DNA from: Eubacteriaceae bacterium | Lineage (GTDB): Bacteria > Bacillota > Clostridia > Eubacteriales > Anaerofustaceae | Direction of reading: 5' to 3' | DNA: 54,113 nucleotides | NCBI GenBank assembly: GCA_009782875.1 | Contig: WRIE01000013.1 | Location: 1 to 54,113 of the forward strand | The notes under the pieces: generated by a model | What the model was told of the DNA's origin: nothing | Databases searched by the model: none | Seen by the model: the letters and a program-made list of their open reading frames with translations, nothing else | Position numbers and translations under genes: made by a program | Shown here: in pieces, positions 42,648 through 53,668 of the stretch | How the letters are laid out: every line of letters begins with the position of its first letter | Numbering within the stretch: position 1 is the stretch's first letter

Positions 42648-44420
42648 ATGAGGCAAATTGATAAAAAGAAACTTGCCAACCTGCTTAAAAAATCCGAAAA
42701 ACCGGCAAGGTACACAGGGGGCGAGCCCAACAGCATCAAAGGCAGAGACGCCCAAGTAAATTTTGCTTTGGCTTTTCCAGACACATACGAAATCGGAATG
42801 TCCCACTTGGGCCTTCGCATACTCTATGGGCTAATTAACTCCATCGACGGGGCTGGGGCGCAGCGGGTGTTCACCCCATTGACCGATATGATATCGCTAA
42901 TGAGGCAAGAAGGCGTAGAGCTGTTTTCCTTGGAGGAGCGGGCGCCAATCGGGGATTTTGATATTGTAGGCTTCTCCATCCCATATGAGCTGGCGTTGAC
43001 AAATGTGCTCGAGATGCTCGAGTTGGCTAGTATCCCACTTAAGTCTAAGGATAGGGGGGCAAACCATCCAATAATTATAGCGGGGGGTGTTTGCACATAC
43101 AACCCGCTGCCTTTCGAAGAGTTTTTTGACATAATTTTCGTTGGCGAAGCCGAGGAGGGCATTGTAGCTTTGGTGGAGCTATTGAAAGCTTCGAAAGAGT
43201 CAGGCCAGGCCAAAGCGGGATTCCTTTCGAAAGCCGCTGGCATCCGAGGCGTCTATGTGCCCAGCCTAGGCGGCCAGCTTGTAAGCCGGGCATTTGTGGA
43301 AGACATGGACAATGCGTATTTCCCCAGCAGCTTTGTCGTCCCCCTTATTGAGATCATACACGACAGGGCAAGCGTCGAGATTATGCGTGGCTGCGCTAGA
43401 GGCTGCCGTTTTTGCCAATCAGGCTTCATTTACAGGCCATTGCGACCGAAGAGCCTTGACACGATAAAACGGCAAGCAGACGCTATTTTGGCATCTACAG
43501 GCTATTCAGAGATATCGCTGGCATCATTGTCGAGCACAGACTGCCCTGGTGTGGATGAGGCGATCAGCTATCTGCGTGAAGAACATGGCGCAGGAATGAA
43601 AGTAGCTTTGCCGTCGCTTCGGATGGATTCATATTCCTTAGCGCTTTCCAGGGACACATCCACCCAGAGGAGCATGCTTCTGACATTCGCCCCTGAAGCC
43701 GGAAGCCAAAGGATGAGGGATATCATAAACAAAAACCTCACCGAAGAGCAGATCCTCTCTACGCTTAGAGAAGCATTCAACTCTGGAACAACAAAAATCA
43801 AGCTGTATTTCATGATTGGGCTGCCATTTGAGACAGACGAGGATGTGGCGGAGATTGCTTCCCTTGTGCAGAAGATTAACTTGCTTTATCTAAAAGAGCG
43901 GACAGCAAAGAAGCCTTTGGCCCTTTCTGTCTCTGTGAGCTGCTTTATACCAAAAGTCCACACACCCTTCCAGTATTTCCCCTTTGAGGATCCAACTGCT
44001 TTGGCCAGGCGGCAAGAACTGCTCCGCTCTTTGATCGGCAAAAAAGCAAAATTGTCTTGCCACCCCATTGGGGCGTCAATGCTGGAAGCCGCCATCGCCA
44101 GGGGAGGGCGGCAAACTGCCGAGGCAATCTTCAACGCACACAAGCTTGGATGCTTGTTTGATTCATGGCCTGAAAAACTTGATCTTGGCAAGTGGGAAGA
44201 AGCGTTTGCCCAAGCAGGATTGGATTTGAGGGAAGAGGCGCAAAAACAATATACACCTGGGGAAGCTTTGCCTTGGGATTTTATACAGACAGGGGTCTCC
44301 AATGGCTTTTTCGCCCTAGAAGCAAAACGCGCTGCATCAGGGCAAACGACGGTGAATTGTTTTGAGGGCTGCTCAGGTTGTGGAATAAGCCCGGGCGGGA
44401 GGGATTGTTATGGCAAATAA
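42648..44420 (+). CDS. TIGR03960-family B12-binding/radical SAM protein
   Basis: 590 residues. N-terminal region (about 25-190) resembles a cobalamin-type domain (VNFALAFPDTYEIGMSHLGL). Radical SAM barrel with MRGCARGCRFCQSGF near residue 247 (CxxxCxxC), and a C-terminal extension ending in C-x5-C-x2-C-x7-C, extra cysteines of this family. AAGGAAGG precedes the ATG. Found with a DUF2344 protein in Clostridia, often near ribosomal protein and RNase genes; a tRNA/rRNA-modifying or methylthiolating role is suspected, not shown. Confidence 0.9.
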   Translation: MRQIDKKKLANLLKKSEKPARYTGGEPNSIKGRDAQVNFALAFPDTYEIGMSHLGLRILYGLINSIDGAGAQRVFTPLTDMISLMRQEGVELFSLEERAPIGDFDIVGFSIPYELALTNVLEMLELASIPLKSKDRGANHPIIIAGGVCTYNPLPFEEFFDIIFVGEAEEGIVALVELLKASKESGQAKAGFLSKAAGIRGVYVPSLGGQLVSRAFVEDMDNAYFPSSFVVPLIEIIHDRASVEIMRGCARGCRFCQSGFIYRPLRPKSLDTIKRQADAILASTGYSEISLASLSSTDCPGVDEAISYLREEHGAGMKVALPSLRMDSYSLALSRDTSTQRSMLLTFAPEAGSQRMRDIINKNLTEEQILSTLREAFNSGTTKIKLYFMIGLPFETDEDVAEIASLVQKINLLYLKERTAKKPLALSVSVSCFIPKVHTPFQYFPFEDPTALARRQELLRSLIGKKAKLSCHPIGASMLEAAIARGGRQTAEAIFNAHKLGCLFDSWPEKLDLGKWEEAFAQAGLDLREEAQKQYTPGEALPWDFIQTGVSNGFFALEAKRAASGQTTVNCFEGCSGCGISPGGRDCYGK

Positions 44421-45090
44421 TGTTGCGGCATCAGAAAAATACAGGATGTGCTATAAAAAAACCGGGGATATGGCTTATATCTCCCAACTGGATTTGCAAC
44501 GGCTTTTCCAGCGCGCTTTCAGGCGCGCCGGCATCCGGCTTGCCCATACACATGGATTCAACCCCCATCCAAAGCTGGCGTTTTCGATGCCGGTGCCAAT
44601 ATTTGTCGAATCTGAAGCGGAGTATCTGGACTTCTCTATAGAGGGCAGCCACGACGATGCGACGATGCAACAATTGCTCCAGCCTTGCCTGCCAGAAGGC
44701 ATTTTTGTAGTGGGCATAACAAAGCTGTTGCCAAATTCATTATCCCTGTCAAAGCTTATCAGCAACGCCCGCTATGAAGCGTATTTTTCTGGCGCCGGCA
44801 TAGACCCTGCCCTTGCAGACGCGGAATATGAGTCTGCCAGCCTCATATACACAAAAGAGGGGAAAAAAGGCAAGCCAGATAAACAAATCGATCTTAAGGC
44901 TTCGGCGAGGTTTGTCGATTTTAATGTGTCCAATGGGGATTTGGTGACAACTTTCGTGCTGCCAATGAGCTCTGCTTCATACATCAACCCCTCTGCTTTC
45001 ACCCAAGCCTTGCAAGAAAACCTAAGCTGCCTAGGGGCGGTTGAGCTTGGGGGAATTCGCAAAGTGTCAGTGATGTCTAGCCTTGATTAG
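44410..45090 (+). CDS. TIGR03936 / DUF2344 family protein
   Basis: 226 residues, overlapping the radical-SAM gene by 11 bp, so translationally coupled. N-terminal [28 protein letters not shown] and [14 protein letters not shown] are the family hallmarks. Always paired, sometimes fused, with the radical SAM protein, so probably its substrate-binding partner. Biochemical role unknown. Confidence 0.9.
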   Translation: MANNVAASEKYRMCYKKTGDMAYISQLDLQRLFQRAFRRAGIRLAHTHGFNPHPKLAFSMPVPIFVESEAEYLDFSIEGSHDDATMQQLLQPCLPEGIFVVGITKLLPNSLSLSKLISNARYEAYFSGAGIDPALADAEYESASLIYTKEGKKGKPDKQIDLKASARFVDFNVSNGDLVTTFVLPMSSASYINPSAFTQALQENLSCLGAVELGGIRKVSVMSSLD

Positions 45091-45129
45091 TGAAATCAAG
45101 TTGAACAAGATAAAAAACCATGGCTGCTG

Positions 45130-45138
45130 TGCTATAAT
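45130..45138 (+). promoter_or_regulatory. Extended -10 promoter of efp
   Basis: TGCTATAAT (TG-N-TATAAT) lies 35 bp before the efp ATG, ahead of AAGGAGA. No good -35 seen. It probably drives efp-nusB-xseA-xseB-ispA. Confidence 0.55.
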
Positions 45139-45172
45139 TTTTCCAGCTTTATTAAAAACCAAGGAGACTTTT

Positions 45173-45730
45173 ATGATAACTGCGGGCGACTTTAAAAAAG
45201 GCGTTACTTTCGAAATGGACGGCAATGTTTACATGGTTGTCGACTTCCAGCATGTCAAACCGGGAAAAGGAAGCGCTTTTGTGCGGGCTAAAATAAAAAA
45301 TGTCCTAACGGGAGCTACAACAGAGGAGACTTTCAATCCATCTGAAAAATTCTCGAAAGCTGTTATAGAGACCAAAGAAATGCAGTATCTGTACAATGAT
45401 GGAGACCTGTATTATTTTATGGACAATGAGACATATGAGAATATCCCGCTTAACAAAAAGGATGTTGAGGATACCATACTCTATATAAAAGAAAACATGA
45501 ATGCCACAATCAAGTTTTACAAAGGTGAAGCGTTCAGCGTCGAGCCCCCATATTTTGTAGAGCTCCTGATAATCGAGTGCGAGCCCGGAGTGAAGGGCAA
45601 TTCCGCTACAGGGACTACGAAGCCTGCTACCCTTGAGACAGGGGCAGTTGTCGCCGTTCCTCTTTTTGTCAACAATGGGGACACTATCAGGATTGACACC
45701 CGGTCCGGAGAGTATATGGAGCGCGCCTAG
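45173..45730 (+). CDS. efp: Elongation factor P
   Basis: 185 residues from ATG 45173 ([20 protein letters not shown]), after AAGGAGA; the frame from 45083 crosses the promoter. Standard three-domain EF-P. The loop that carries the modified residue in other species reads KPGKGSAF here, with Lys at the tip position. EF-P relieves ribosome stalling at polyproline. C-terminal [17 protein letters not shown] is typical. First gene of a compact run to ispA. Confidence 0.97.
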   Translation: MITAGDFKKGVTFEMDGNVYMVVDFQHVKPGKGSAFVRAKIKNVLTGATTEETFNPSEKFSKAVIETKEMQYLYNDGDLYYFMDNETYENIPLNKKDVEDTILYIKENMNATIKFYKGEAFSVEPPYFVELLIIECEPGVKGNSATGTTKPATLETGAVVAVPLFVNNGDTIRIDTRSGEYMERA

Positions 45731-45742
45731 CGCAGATAATCG

Positions 45743-46189
45743 ATGAAAAGAAGCGTTGCCCGAGAAAAAGTATTCAAAATCCTCTTCCAATACGAGTTCC
45801 ATAGCGATTTTAACGAAATCATGCCGCGGCTTGTGGAGGAAGAGGAGCTGAGAGGCGTCCAAGGGGAATATGCCAAGGGCACTATCAATTCAATAATAGC
45901 CAACCTTGAGCAGATTGATGGAATTATCACATCCCATTTGAAGGGATGGACTTTCTCCAGGCTAGGCAAGCATGTTATTGCCATTCTCCGCCTTGGCGTG
46001 TATGAGCTAGTCTTCAACCCCGAGATCCCTAATCTCACGGCAATTGACGAGGCTGTGAAATTGTCATATACCTACTGCGACGAAAAGGATGCTGTTTTTA
46101 TCAATGGCGTCTTGCACACCCTTTTGAAACAAGGGAAAGCCAAAACTAAATCGGCGAAAGCGCAAAGGGGCGAACCTGATGGCAGCTAG
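45743..46189 (+). CDS. nusB: Transcription antitermination factor NusB
   Basis: 148 residues. N-terminal KRSVAREKVFKILFQYEF and later LRLGVYELVFNPEIPNLTAIDEAVKLSYTY, FINGVLHTLLK are diagnostic. All-helical RNA-binding protein acting with NusE (S10) on rRNA boxA. Starts 12 bp after efp, and its end overlaps xseA by 11 bp. Confidence 0.95.
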   Translation: MKRSVAREKVFKILFQYEFHSDFNEIMPRLVEEEELRGVQGEYAKGTINSIIANLEQIDGIITSHLKGWTFSRLGKHVIAILRLGVYELVFNPEIPNLTAIDEAVKLSYTYCDEKDAVFINGVLHTLLKQGKAKTKSAKAQRGEPDGS

Positions 46190-47399
46190 CAAACCTATTA
46201 CTGTGACACAACTCAACAGGTTCATATCTGCGCTGTTCTCAAGCTCCCCCCCCCTTATGAGCGCCTCAGTGGCAGGGGAGATATCCAACTTCGCTGTCAA
46301 CTCAACTTCAGGGCACATGTATTTTTCTTTAAAAGACCAAGCGAGCAGGATTTCATGCGTCATGTTCAGGAGTGACGCCGCCCGCCTTTCTTTTATGCCC
46401 AAGGACGGGGATGAGGTGAGCGTGTCCGGAAAAGTGGTATTGTATGAGCGGGCCGGCTCATGCCAAATCAATGTCCGCGCTATGCGCTTGTCTGGCAGCG
46501 GGGCCTTGTATGAGCAATTCCAGAGGCTAGTTGAAGAATTGAAGGCGAAAGGGCTCTTTGACGATTCCCGCAAAAAGAAGCTGCCTTTTTTCCCGAAAAA
46601 GATAGCTGTGCTCACCTCTCAGGACGGGGCGGCAGTCCGCGACATAATATCCGTGGTTGCCAGGCGTTCGCCTGCAACCAAAGTTATCGTATGCCCAGTG
46701 CCTGTCCAAGGGATGAACGCTTCTGTTGAGATAGCAAGAATGCTGGATTACGTAAATGATTGGCTGGAATGCGATTTGGCAATCATCGGCAGGGGAGGGG
46801 GCTCTATCGAGGAGTTATGGCCCTTCAACGAGATGCCTGTGGTTGAAGCCGTTTTAAGGTCAAGAATACCAGTCGTCTCGGCAGTCGGGCATGAGACTGA
46901 TTTTACAGTTTGCGATTTTGTCTGCGACTTAAGGGCGCCGACACCTTCCATCGCAGCTGAGCTTGCTGTGCCGGATGTGGCTGCGCTCATGGCAAACGTG
47001 GCCAAGTCGAAGGCGTCTATGGCTGCTGCATTGGCACAGAAGGTTTCAAATGCAGAGTCTAGGATCAACAGGGCAAAATCTTCTGCCTTGTTTACCCGGC
47101 CGGAGTCGCTTTTTGAAAGCTTTAGCCAAGAGCTGGATATGGCCCGAGATTCCTTAGAAAAATCAATTGGGGCTTTGATTGACAGTTATGCGCTAAAACT
47201 GGATGTATCAAGAAAACTGCTTGTAAGCAATTCCCATGAGCATGTGTTGGGCAAAGGCTATGCAGCCATATTCAAAGGCTCTGTCCCTTTGGATGCCGAC
47301 AAGATCCAAGTTGGGGGAAATTATGTAATCCATTCACGCTCAAAATCGGCAAACGCAATTATTGGCACAGTAGAAGAAAGGAATCACCACAATGGTTGA
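46179..47399 (+). CDS. xseA: Exodeoxyribonuclease VII large subunit
   Basis: 406 residues. N-terminal OB-fold (about 5-100, GEISNFAVNSTSGHMYFSLKD), then the catalytic domain with IIGRGGGSIEELWPFNE near residue 203 and VSAVGHETDFTVCDFVCDLR near 230, followed by a coiled-coil region to about 350. Degrades single-stranded DNA with XseB. Overlaps both neighbours (11 bp with nusB, 8 bp with xseB). Confidence 0.95.
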   Translation: MAASKPITVTQLNRFISALFSSSPPLMSASVAGEISNFAVNSTSGHMYFSLKDQASRISCVMFRSDAARLSFMPKDGDEVSVSGKVVLYERAGSCQINVRAMRLSGSGALYEQFQRLVEELKAKGLFDDSRKKKLPFFPKKIAVLTSQDGAAVRDIISVVARRSPATKVIVCPVPVQGMNASVEIARMLDYVNDWLECDLAIIGRGGGSIEELWPFNEMPVVEAVLRSRIPVVSAVGHETDFTVCDFVCDLRAPTPSIAAELAVPDVAALMANVAKSKASMAAALAQKVSNAESRINRAKSSALFTRPESLFESFSQELDMARDSLEKSIGALIDSYALKLDVSRKLLVSNSHEHVLGKGYAAIFKGSVPLDADKIQVGGNYVIHSRSKSANAIIGTVEERNHHNG

Positions 47400-47607
47400 A
47401 GAAAGCTTTGAAGCCAGGATAAAAAGGCTTGAAGACATTGTCGACACTATGCAGAGGGGACAAGCAGGCCTTGAAGAAAGCGTTGTATTATTTGACGAAG
47501 GAATCAAACTGATCGCTAGCCTTGAAAAAGAGCTTTCATCAGCAAAAGAGAAAGTCCAGCTGCTGATCGCAAAAACCCAAGAGCCGGTACTCAAGGACTT
47601 TGATTGA
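47392..47607 (+). CDS. xseB: Exodeoxyribonuclease VII small subunit
   Basis: 71 residues. SFEARIKRLEDIVDTMQRGQ and LEESVVLFDEGIKL are the two-helix signature. Forms the ExoVII complex with XseA. Its stop TGA shares a base with the ispA start. Confidence 0.95.
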   Translation: MVEESFEARIKRLEDIVDTMQRGQAGLEESVVLFDEGIKLIASLEKELSSAKEKVQLLIAKTQEPVLKDFD

Positions 47608-48500
47608 TGGCAGCTAGCTTCATCCAATCTTTGGAGTTGAAAACAGCGCGTTTCAGCCAAGAGCTCGCCAAAGCGCTGCCTGCCAATATTGGGGCGCCAC
47701 AAATCAATGCCGCAATGGAGCACAGCTTGCTTGCCCCGGGAAAACGCATTAGGCCGATAATGCTTCTTGAGGCAAACAAGATTTATGGAGGTAGCTACAA
47801 CGAAGCGCTCCCCCTTGCCATCGCAGTTGAAATGATCCATACCTATTCTTTGATCCACGATGATTTGCCCTGTATGGATGATGATGATTTGCGCCGCGGT
47901 TTGCCATCTTGCCATGCGGTTTATGGGGAAGCAATGGCCCTATTGGCAGGGGATGGCTTGTTGAACGCAGCTTATGAGGCCATCTTGGGAGGCTACAGTG
48001 GCTCTGGAAACCCTGCAGGCTACATGCAAGCCGCAAGCTATATCGCAAAGGCGGCAGGCTCTTCTGGAATGGTTTCCGGCCAGGCTGCTGACATCAGCTG
48101 GGAAGGCCAGCCTGCAAACATTGAAAAAATCGAGTTTATCCATGCCGCAAAAACAGGGGCTTTGATCACTGCATCGATCATAGCGGGGGCCCTGGCTGCA
48201 GGAGCTGCTGAGCCAGAGATTGGGTTTCTAGAAGAGTATGGCAAGAAGGCGGGGCTGCTCTACCAGATAGTTGACGACATCCTTGATGAGTCAGGAGACC
48301 AGCAGCTAATGGGAAAAACCGCAGGCAAAGACCTTGCCTCAAATAAACAGACATACCCTTCCTTTTATGGGCTTCAGGCAGCTGTCATTATGGCTGGGAG
48401 CCTAGCCGATGAAGCAGTTGCGATAGCCCAAAAACTTGCAAGGGGAAATGCTGTTTTTTTTGTAGATCTTGCTAGATATATAAAATCGAGAACGAACTAA
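47607..48500 (+). CDS. ispA: Polyprenyl (farnesyl) diphosphate synthase
   Basis: 297 residues from ATG 47607; a TTG one codon earlier is unlikely. First aspartate-rich motif in HDDLPCMDDDDLRRG (about residue 90), second as QIVDDILDESGD (about 222), plus APGKRIRPI near 49. Small residues before the first motif fit a short-chain (C15, possibly C10-C20) product. Supplies isoprenoid precursors for cell-wall carrier lipid and quinones. Last gene of the efp operon; position after xseB is conserved. Confidence 0.93.
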   Translation: MAASFIQSLELKTARFSQELAKALPANIGAPQINAAMEHSLLAPGKRIRPIMLLEANKIYGGSYNEALPLAIAVEMIHTYSLIHDDLPCMDDDDLRRGLPSCHAVYGEAMALLAGDGLLNAAYEAILGGYSGSGNPAGYMQAASYIAKAAGSSGMVSGQAADISWEGQPANIEKIEFIHAAKTGALITASIIAGALAAGAAEPEIGFLEEYGKKAGLLYQIVDDILDESGDQQLMGKTAGKDLASNKQTYPSFYGLQAAVIMAGSLADEAVAIAQKLARGNAVFFVDLARYIKSRTN

Positions 48501-48809
48501 TATTTTTTCTTGTCAACGGGCAATTATGGCGATATAATTAAATAGTGTTTAGTTATATCGCCTTATCGCCAAATTTAATTTATTTATGAGGCAATGCTTT
48601 GATTGTAAAGAATATAAATAACAATCGAAAAAATGGTGTTTCGCAAAAAATAATGCTTGATTTTTGTCATGGAATGAAGCCGCTTCGGATTAATTTGTTG
48701 CCCTAGCTGGTTCATTTCTTTTTTGTTGCGAATATCCAAAAAACTTGGTTCCAGCAGCTATCAATTGCTGTTGAAATAAATAAAATAATGAATCGTATTG
48801 GAGGTTGAC
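48501..48809. other. Spacer before the glycolytic genes
   Basis: AT-rich. Contains the hairpin at 48528-48562. No cggR-type regulator gene precedes gap in this window, and no unambiguous promoter could be picked. TTGGAGG is the gap Shine-Dalgarno. Confidence 0.5.
48528..48562 (+). terminator. Probable terminator hairpin after ispA
   Basis: GGCGATATAA (48528-48537) pairs with TTATATCGCC (48553-48562), 10-bp perfect stem with a 15-base loop. Only TTAT follows, so termination strength is uncertain. Confidence 0.5.
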
Positions 48810-49820
48810 ATGGCTGTAAAGGTAGCAATTAATGGATTTGGCAGGATTGGAAGGTTAGCATTTAGGTTATTAGGCGATGACGGAGATGTTGATATCGTAG
48901 CTGTCAATGACTTGACAGACGCAAACACTCTTGCTCATCTATTAAAGTATGACAGCAACCATGGTAAATACAAGGTTGATGGTATCACGGCTGAAGACGG
49001 GGCATTGATTGTCGACGGCAAGCGTATTCCAGTTTTCTCTGAGAAAGATCCCGCTTTGCAACCATGGGGAGACCTGGGCGTTGATGTAGTGCTCGAGTGC
49101 ACAGGGCGTCTGACGGACGACGTGGAATGCCAGAAGCACATCGATGCAGGCGCAAAAAAAGTCATTATCTCGGCTCCTGGAAAAGGCGATATGAAAACAA
49201 TAGTTTTCAATGTAAACCATAATGAGCTAGACGGGACCGAGACCATCATCTCAGGAGCGTCATGCACAACCAATTGCCTAGCTCCTATGGTCAAAGTGCT
49301 TGATGACGCTTTTGGCATAGAGTTTGGCTATATGACAACTGTGCACGCATACACCAACGACCAGATGGTTCTGGACGGCAACCACAAGGATCTAAGGCGC
49401 GCTAGGGCCGCAGCAGTCAATATAATCCCCACATCAACAGGCGCCGCTTCTTCAGTAGGGCTGGTTATGCCGCATTTGCAGGGAAAACTCGATGGTTTCG
49501 CGCTCAGGGTACCGGTAAGCACTGGCTCTTTGGTGGACTTCACTTGCTCCCTTGCCAAACAGGCAAGCAAGGAAGAAATCAAACAGGCGTTTATCGATGC
49601 TACCAATGAGACTATCGAAGCGACTTCTGAGCCCATCGTATCAACAGACATTATTGGAAACCCGGCTGGAAGCATTGTTGATTTGGGCTTGATTGACTTT
49701 ATCGAAGCCGACGGAAAGAGGCTTGTCAAAGTTGTCTCTTGGTATGACAACGAAGCAGGGTACACATACCAGTTGATCAGGCTGATGAAGCATGTTTGCA
49801 AATTAGCAGGGCAGCTGTAG
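48810..49820 (+). CDS. gap: Glyceraldehyde-3-phosphate dehydrogenase
   Basis: 336 residues from ATG 48810 (MAVKVAINGFGRIGRLAFRL), 7 bases after GGAGG. Catalytic Cys in SGASCTTNCLAPM (about residue 151); Rossmann GFGRIGR. NAD-type residue pattern (AVNDLTD). Oxidises GAP to 1,3-bisphosphoglycerate. First gene of gap-pgk-tpiA-eno. Confidence 0.97.
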   Translation: MAVKVAINGFGRIGRLAFRLLGDDGDVDIVAVNDLTDANTLAHLLKYDSNHGKYKVDGITAEDGALIVDGKRIPVFSEKDPALQPWGDLGVDVVLECTGRLTDDVECQKHIDAGAKKVIISAPGKGDMKTIVFNVNHNELDGTETIISGASCTTNCLAPMVKVLDDAFGIEFGYMTTVHAYTNDQMVLDGNHKDLRRARAAAVNIIPTSTGAASSVGLVMPHLQGKLDGFALRVPVSTGSLVDFTCSLAKQASKEEIKQAFIDATNETIEATSEPIVSTDIIGNPAGSIVDLGLIDFIEADGKRLVKVVSWYDNEAGYTYQLIRLMKHVCKLAGQL

Positions 49821-49832
49821 AGGTAGATTGAC

Positions 49833-51014
49833 TTGAAAACAATTAGAGATGCTGAAGTTTCAGGGAAAGTAGCGTTAGTCAGAGTAGACTACAATGTAAC
49901 TGTGGGGGAGGATGGCACTGTTGGAGAAGACATCAGGGTCACAGCCAGTATCCCCACACTCAAGTATCTGCTTGACAACAATGCGAAAGTTATAATTCTG
50001 TCCCACATGGGAAGGCCCGAGGGGGTTGACCCCGAGTTTTCATTAAAACCAGTCCAAGCCCTGGTTGAAAGGCTCCTTGGCGAAGCTGTGTTGTTTAGCG
50101 AAGATCCAACAATCACCGGGGAAGGGACAAAGGCGTTGATTGCCCAGTTCAAAGAGTCCGACACACGGGTCATGCTCCTAGAAAATGTGCGTTACAGGCA
50201 AGAGGATGCAGACAATGACGAAGCCTTCTCGCAAGAGCTGGCAGGTCTTGCTGACTTGTTTGTCATGGATGCTTTCGGGGCTTCCCACCGCAAGCAGTCC
50301 TCAACTTACGGGGTAGCAAACTATATCCAAACGTACTGCGGATTGCTGCTTGAAAAAGAGGTAAAATATTTAGGCGACGTGATCAGCAACCCAGACAGGC
50401 CTTTCTGTGTCGCAGTCGGCGGTTCAAAAGTCTCTGACAAGATCGAAGTATTTATGAAAATGCTGGAGACAGCTGATTGCCTATTAATTGGCGGAGCTAT
50501 GGCATTCACCTTCTTGGCGGCCACAGGCGTTGATGTCGGCACATCCAAGTTGGAGAAAGAAAAAATCGAGCTTGCCGGGATGATTTTGGAAAAAGCCCAA
50601 GAGGAAAATGTCAATTTCTTGCTTCCCCTCGATGTCGTTTGCTCTGAGTCATTCGATGGCGGCAATCCAGAAATTTACGATGTGGAAGAAATTCCTGCCA
50701 ACCAAATGGGCCTTGACATAGGGCCAAAGACCATAGAAGCATTTAAAGCTGTCATATCCCAAAGCAACACAATACTGTTCAATGGGCCAATGGGTGTCTT
50801 CGAAAATCCGATTTACGCCAATGGCACAGCAGAATTGTTTGAAGCTATGGCAAATTCCGGAGCGGTGACAATTGTTGGAGGGGGTGACAGTGCAGCAGCG
50901 GCAAGCGTGCTTGGCTTTGACAAGCAGCTCACGCATATATCCACAGGAGGCGGAGCATCTCTTGAAATGCTAGAAGGAAAAGTCCTTCCTGGCGTTGAGA
51001 TTTGCAACTGGTAA
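49833..51014 (+). CDS. pgk: Phosphoglycerate kinase
   Basis: 393 residues from TTG 49833 (KTIRDAEVSGKVALVRVDYNV), with GAGGTAG upstream. SHMGRPEG near residue 57 and the C-terminal nucleotide site VTIVGGGDSAAAASVLG near 347 and TGGGASLEMLEGK near 371. Substrate-level phosphorylation step. Follows gap by 12 bp. Confidence 0.97.
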   Translation: MKTIRDAEVSGKVALVRVDYNVTVGEDGTVGEDIRVTASIPTLKYLLDNNAKVIILSHMGRPEGVDPEFSLKPVQALVERLLGEAVLFSEDPTITGEGTKALIAQFKESDTRVMLLENVRYRQEDADNDEAFSQELAGLADLFVMDAFGASHRKQSSTYGVANYIQTYCGLLLEKEVKYLGDVISNPDRPFCVAVGGSKVSDKIEVFMKMLETADCLLIGGAMAFTFLAATGVDVGTSKLEKEKIELAGMILEKAQEENVNFLLPLDVVCSESFDGGNPEIYDVEEIPANQMGLDIGPKTIEAFKAVISQSNTILFNGPMGVFENPIYANGTAELFEAMANSGAVTIVGGGDSAAAASVLGFDKQLTHISTGGGASLEMLEGKVLPGVEICNW

Positions 51015-51023
51015 CATTCCAAA

Positions 51024-51770
51024 ATGCCAAAATTCATTGCTGGAAACTGGAAAATGAACAAGAGCGCCAGCGAAGCCAATGAGCTGCTGCAAAAAGTGGC
51101 GCAGGCAAATGTGGCTGGCGTGAATGTCGCTGTTTTTCCACCGTTTCCATATTTAGCAGCCGCAAGTAAAATCCTAGAAGGATCCAGCATTAAATATGGC
51201 GCCCAAAATGCGTACTTCGAGCTACAAGGCGCATTTACTGGCGAAGTGTCCATGTCTATACTTTATAGTTTGGGATGCTCATACTGCATAATTGGCCATT
51301 CCGAGCGCCGGAATTACTTCGGCGAAACCGACAGCATTATTGCAAAGAAAATTTCAGCAGCCTGCCAAAGCTCCATCACACCAATCTTGTGTGTTGGCGA
51401 AGATATTGGATCAAGGCGAGCCGGAAGGGAGAAAGGCGTTGTCGCAAGGCAACTTATCGCTGCCTTGGACTCATTTGGCGCAAATGAGGAATTGATTGTC
51501 GCATATGAGCCGGTTTGGGCTATTGGCTCAGGCACGACAGCAACGCCTGCCCAAGCAAACGAGATGTGCTCATTTATCTCTGGACAATTACATGAACTAG
51601 GCATCAAGGGCGATAGAGTGTTGTATGGCGGCAGTGTGGTTCCACAAAATGCTGGAGATTTGCTAGAAAAGAAAGGCATCAATGGACTATTGCTTGGCTC
51701 GGCTAGTCTTGGCGATGGGTTTTTGCAGATAATTGAGATTGCAAAAGACGAATACAAGAATAGAATTTAG
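51024..51770 (+). CDS. tpiA: Triose-phosphate isomerase
   Basis: 248 residues. KFIAGNWKMNKS at the N terminus (catalytic Lys), IIGHSERRNYFGE with the catalytic His near residue 94, and VAYEPVWAIGSGTTATP with the catalytic Glu near 165. Starts 9 bp after pgk without a strong Shine-Dalgarno, so translation is probably coupled. Confidence 0.97.
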   Translation: MPKFIAGNWKMNKSASEANELLQKVAQANVAGVNVAVFPPFPYLAAASKILEGSSIKYGAQNAYFELQGAFTGEVSMSILYSLGCSYCIIGHSERRNYFGETDSIIAKKISAACQSSITPILCVGEDIGSRRAGREKGVVARQLIAALDSFGANEELIVAYEPVWAIGSGTTATPAQANEMCSFISGQLHELGIKGDRVLYGGSVVPQNAGDLLEKKGINGLLLGSASLGDGFLQIIEIAKDEYKNRI

Positions 51771-53087
<1,317 letters not shown>

Positions 53088-53112
53088 TGCTGTCCCAATA
53101 GAGGATCTAAAC

Positions 53113-53143
53113 AAATACAGGCATTTGTTTGCCTGTATTTTTT
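53113..53143 (+). terminator. Intrinsic terminator of the glycolytic operon
   Basis: AAATACAGGCA (53113-53123) pairs with TGCCTGTATTT (53130-53140), 11-bp stem and 6-base loop, followed by TTT. Confidence 0.9.
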
Positions 53144-53461
53144 AGTGGTCGCCCAGCACAGGTGTTTATATTGCTGCACGACCAGGCAATTCTGCCTGGC
53201 AAGCTTGGATTTCGCTTGGCATTTTTACCTCGCAAACACCAAGGATTAATCATCCGCTTTTTGGTATTGCAGTTCTGGCTACTTTTTACCGAGGCAGCCG
53301 GTTTATAAATAAATAAACAATGGATATTTGGCAAATCATTGTCTGCAGATATCCAAAGAGGAATTGCCCTTCACGCATTGGACCAACAACAATATTTGGT
53401 TTATGATACTAAACCTTAAAACGTTACTTGTCTTCGTAATGCCCTTTACACTGGGATATCT
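53144..53461. other. Spacer with a small palindromic hairpin
   Basis: No gene recognised. CCAGGCA-ATTC-TGCCTGG (53182-53199) is a perfect 7-bp hairpin. The frame 53328-53576 on the + strand runs opposite the toxin remnant and is chance. Confidence 0.45.
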
Positions 53462-53648
53462 CTATTGCTCATTTCCAATAAGCCGATACACTAAACGGTT
53501 CTTTCTGACCACCATCCAGCCATATCATTACGTAAAGGCTCTGGTTTGCCAATACCCTCATGTCCATTGCATTTGATGTCCTCAATTAGATTGTTTATCC
53601 GCTTCAAGGTCTTTTTATCTTTCCCTTTTCCGTGAAGTTGATTTTCAT
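53462..53648 (-). pseudogene. YoeB/Txe-type toxin, frameshifted remnant
   Basis: A start MKINFTEKGK at 53648 is soon out of frame. In the next frame KTLKRINNLIEDIKCNGHEG, IGKPEPLRNDMAGWWSERTV matches the YoeB/Txe mRNA interferase core. A second frameshift then leads to NRLVYRLIGNEQ and a stop at 53462. The stretch F-E-G-I-G-K-P-E-P-L and W-W-S is diagnostic. With two frame breaks it cannot make a working toxin. The upstream antitoxin is also broken. Confidence 0.78.
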
Positions 53649-53668
53649 TCTTCCATAGCCCGCAACTC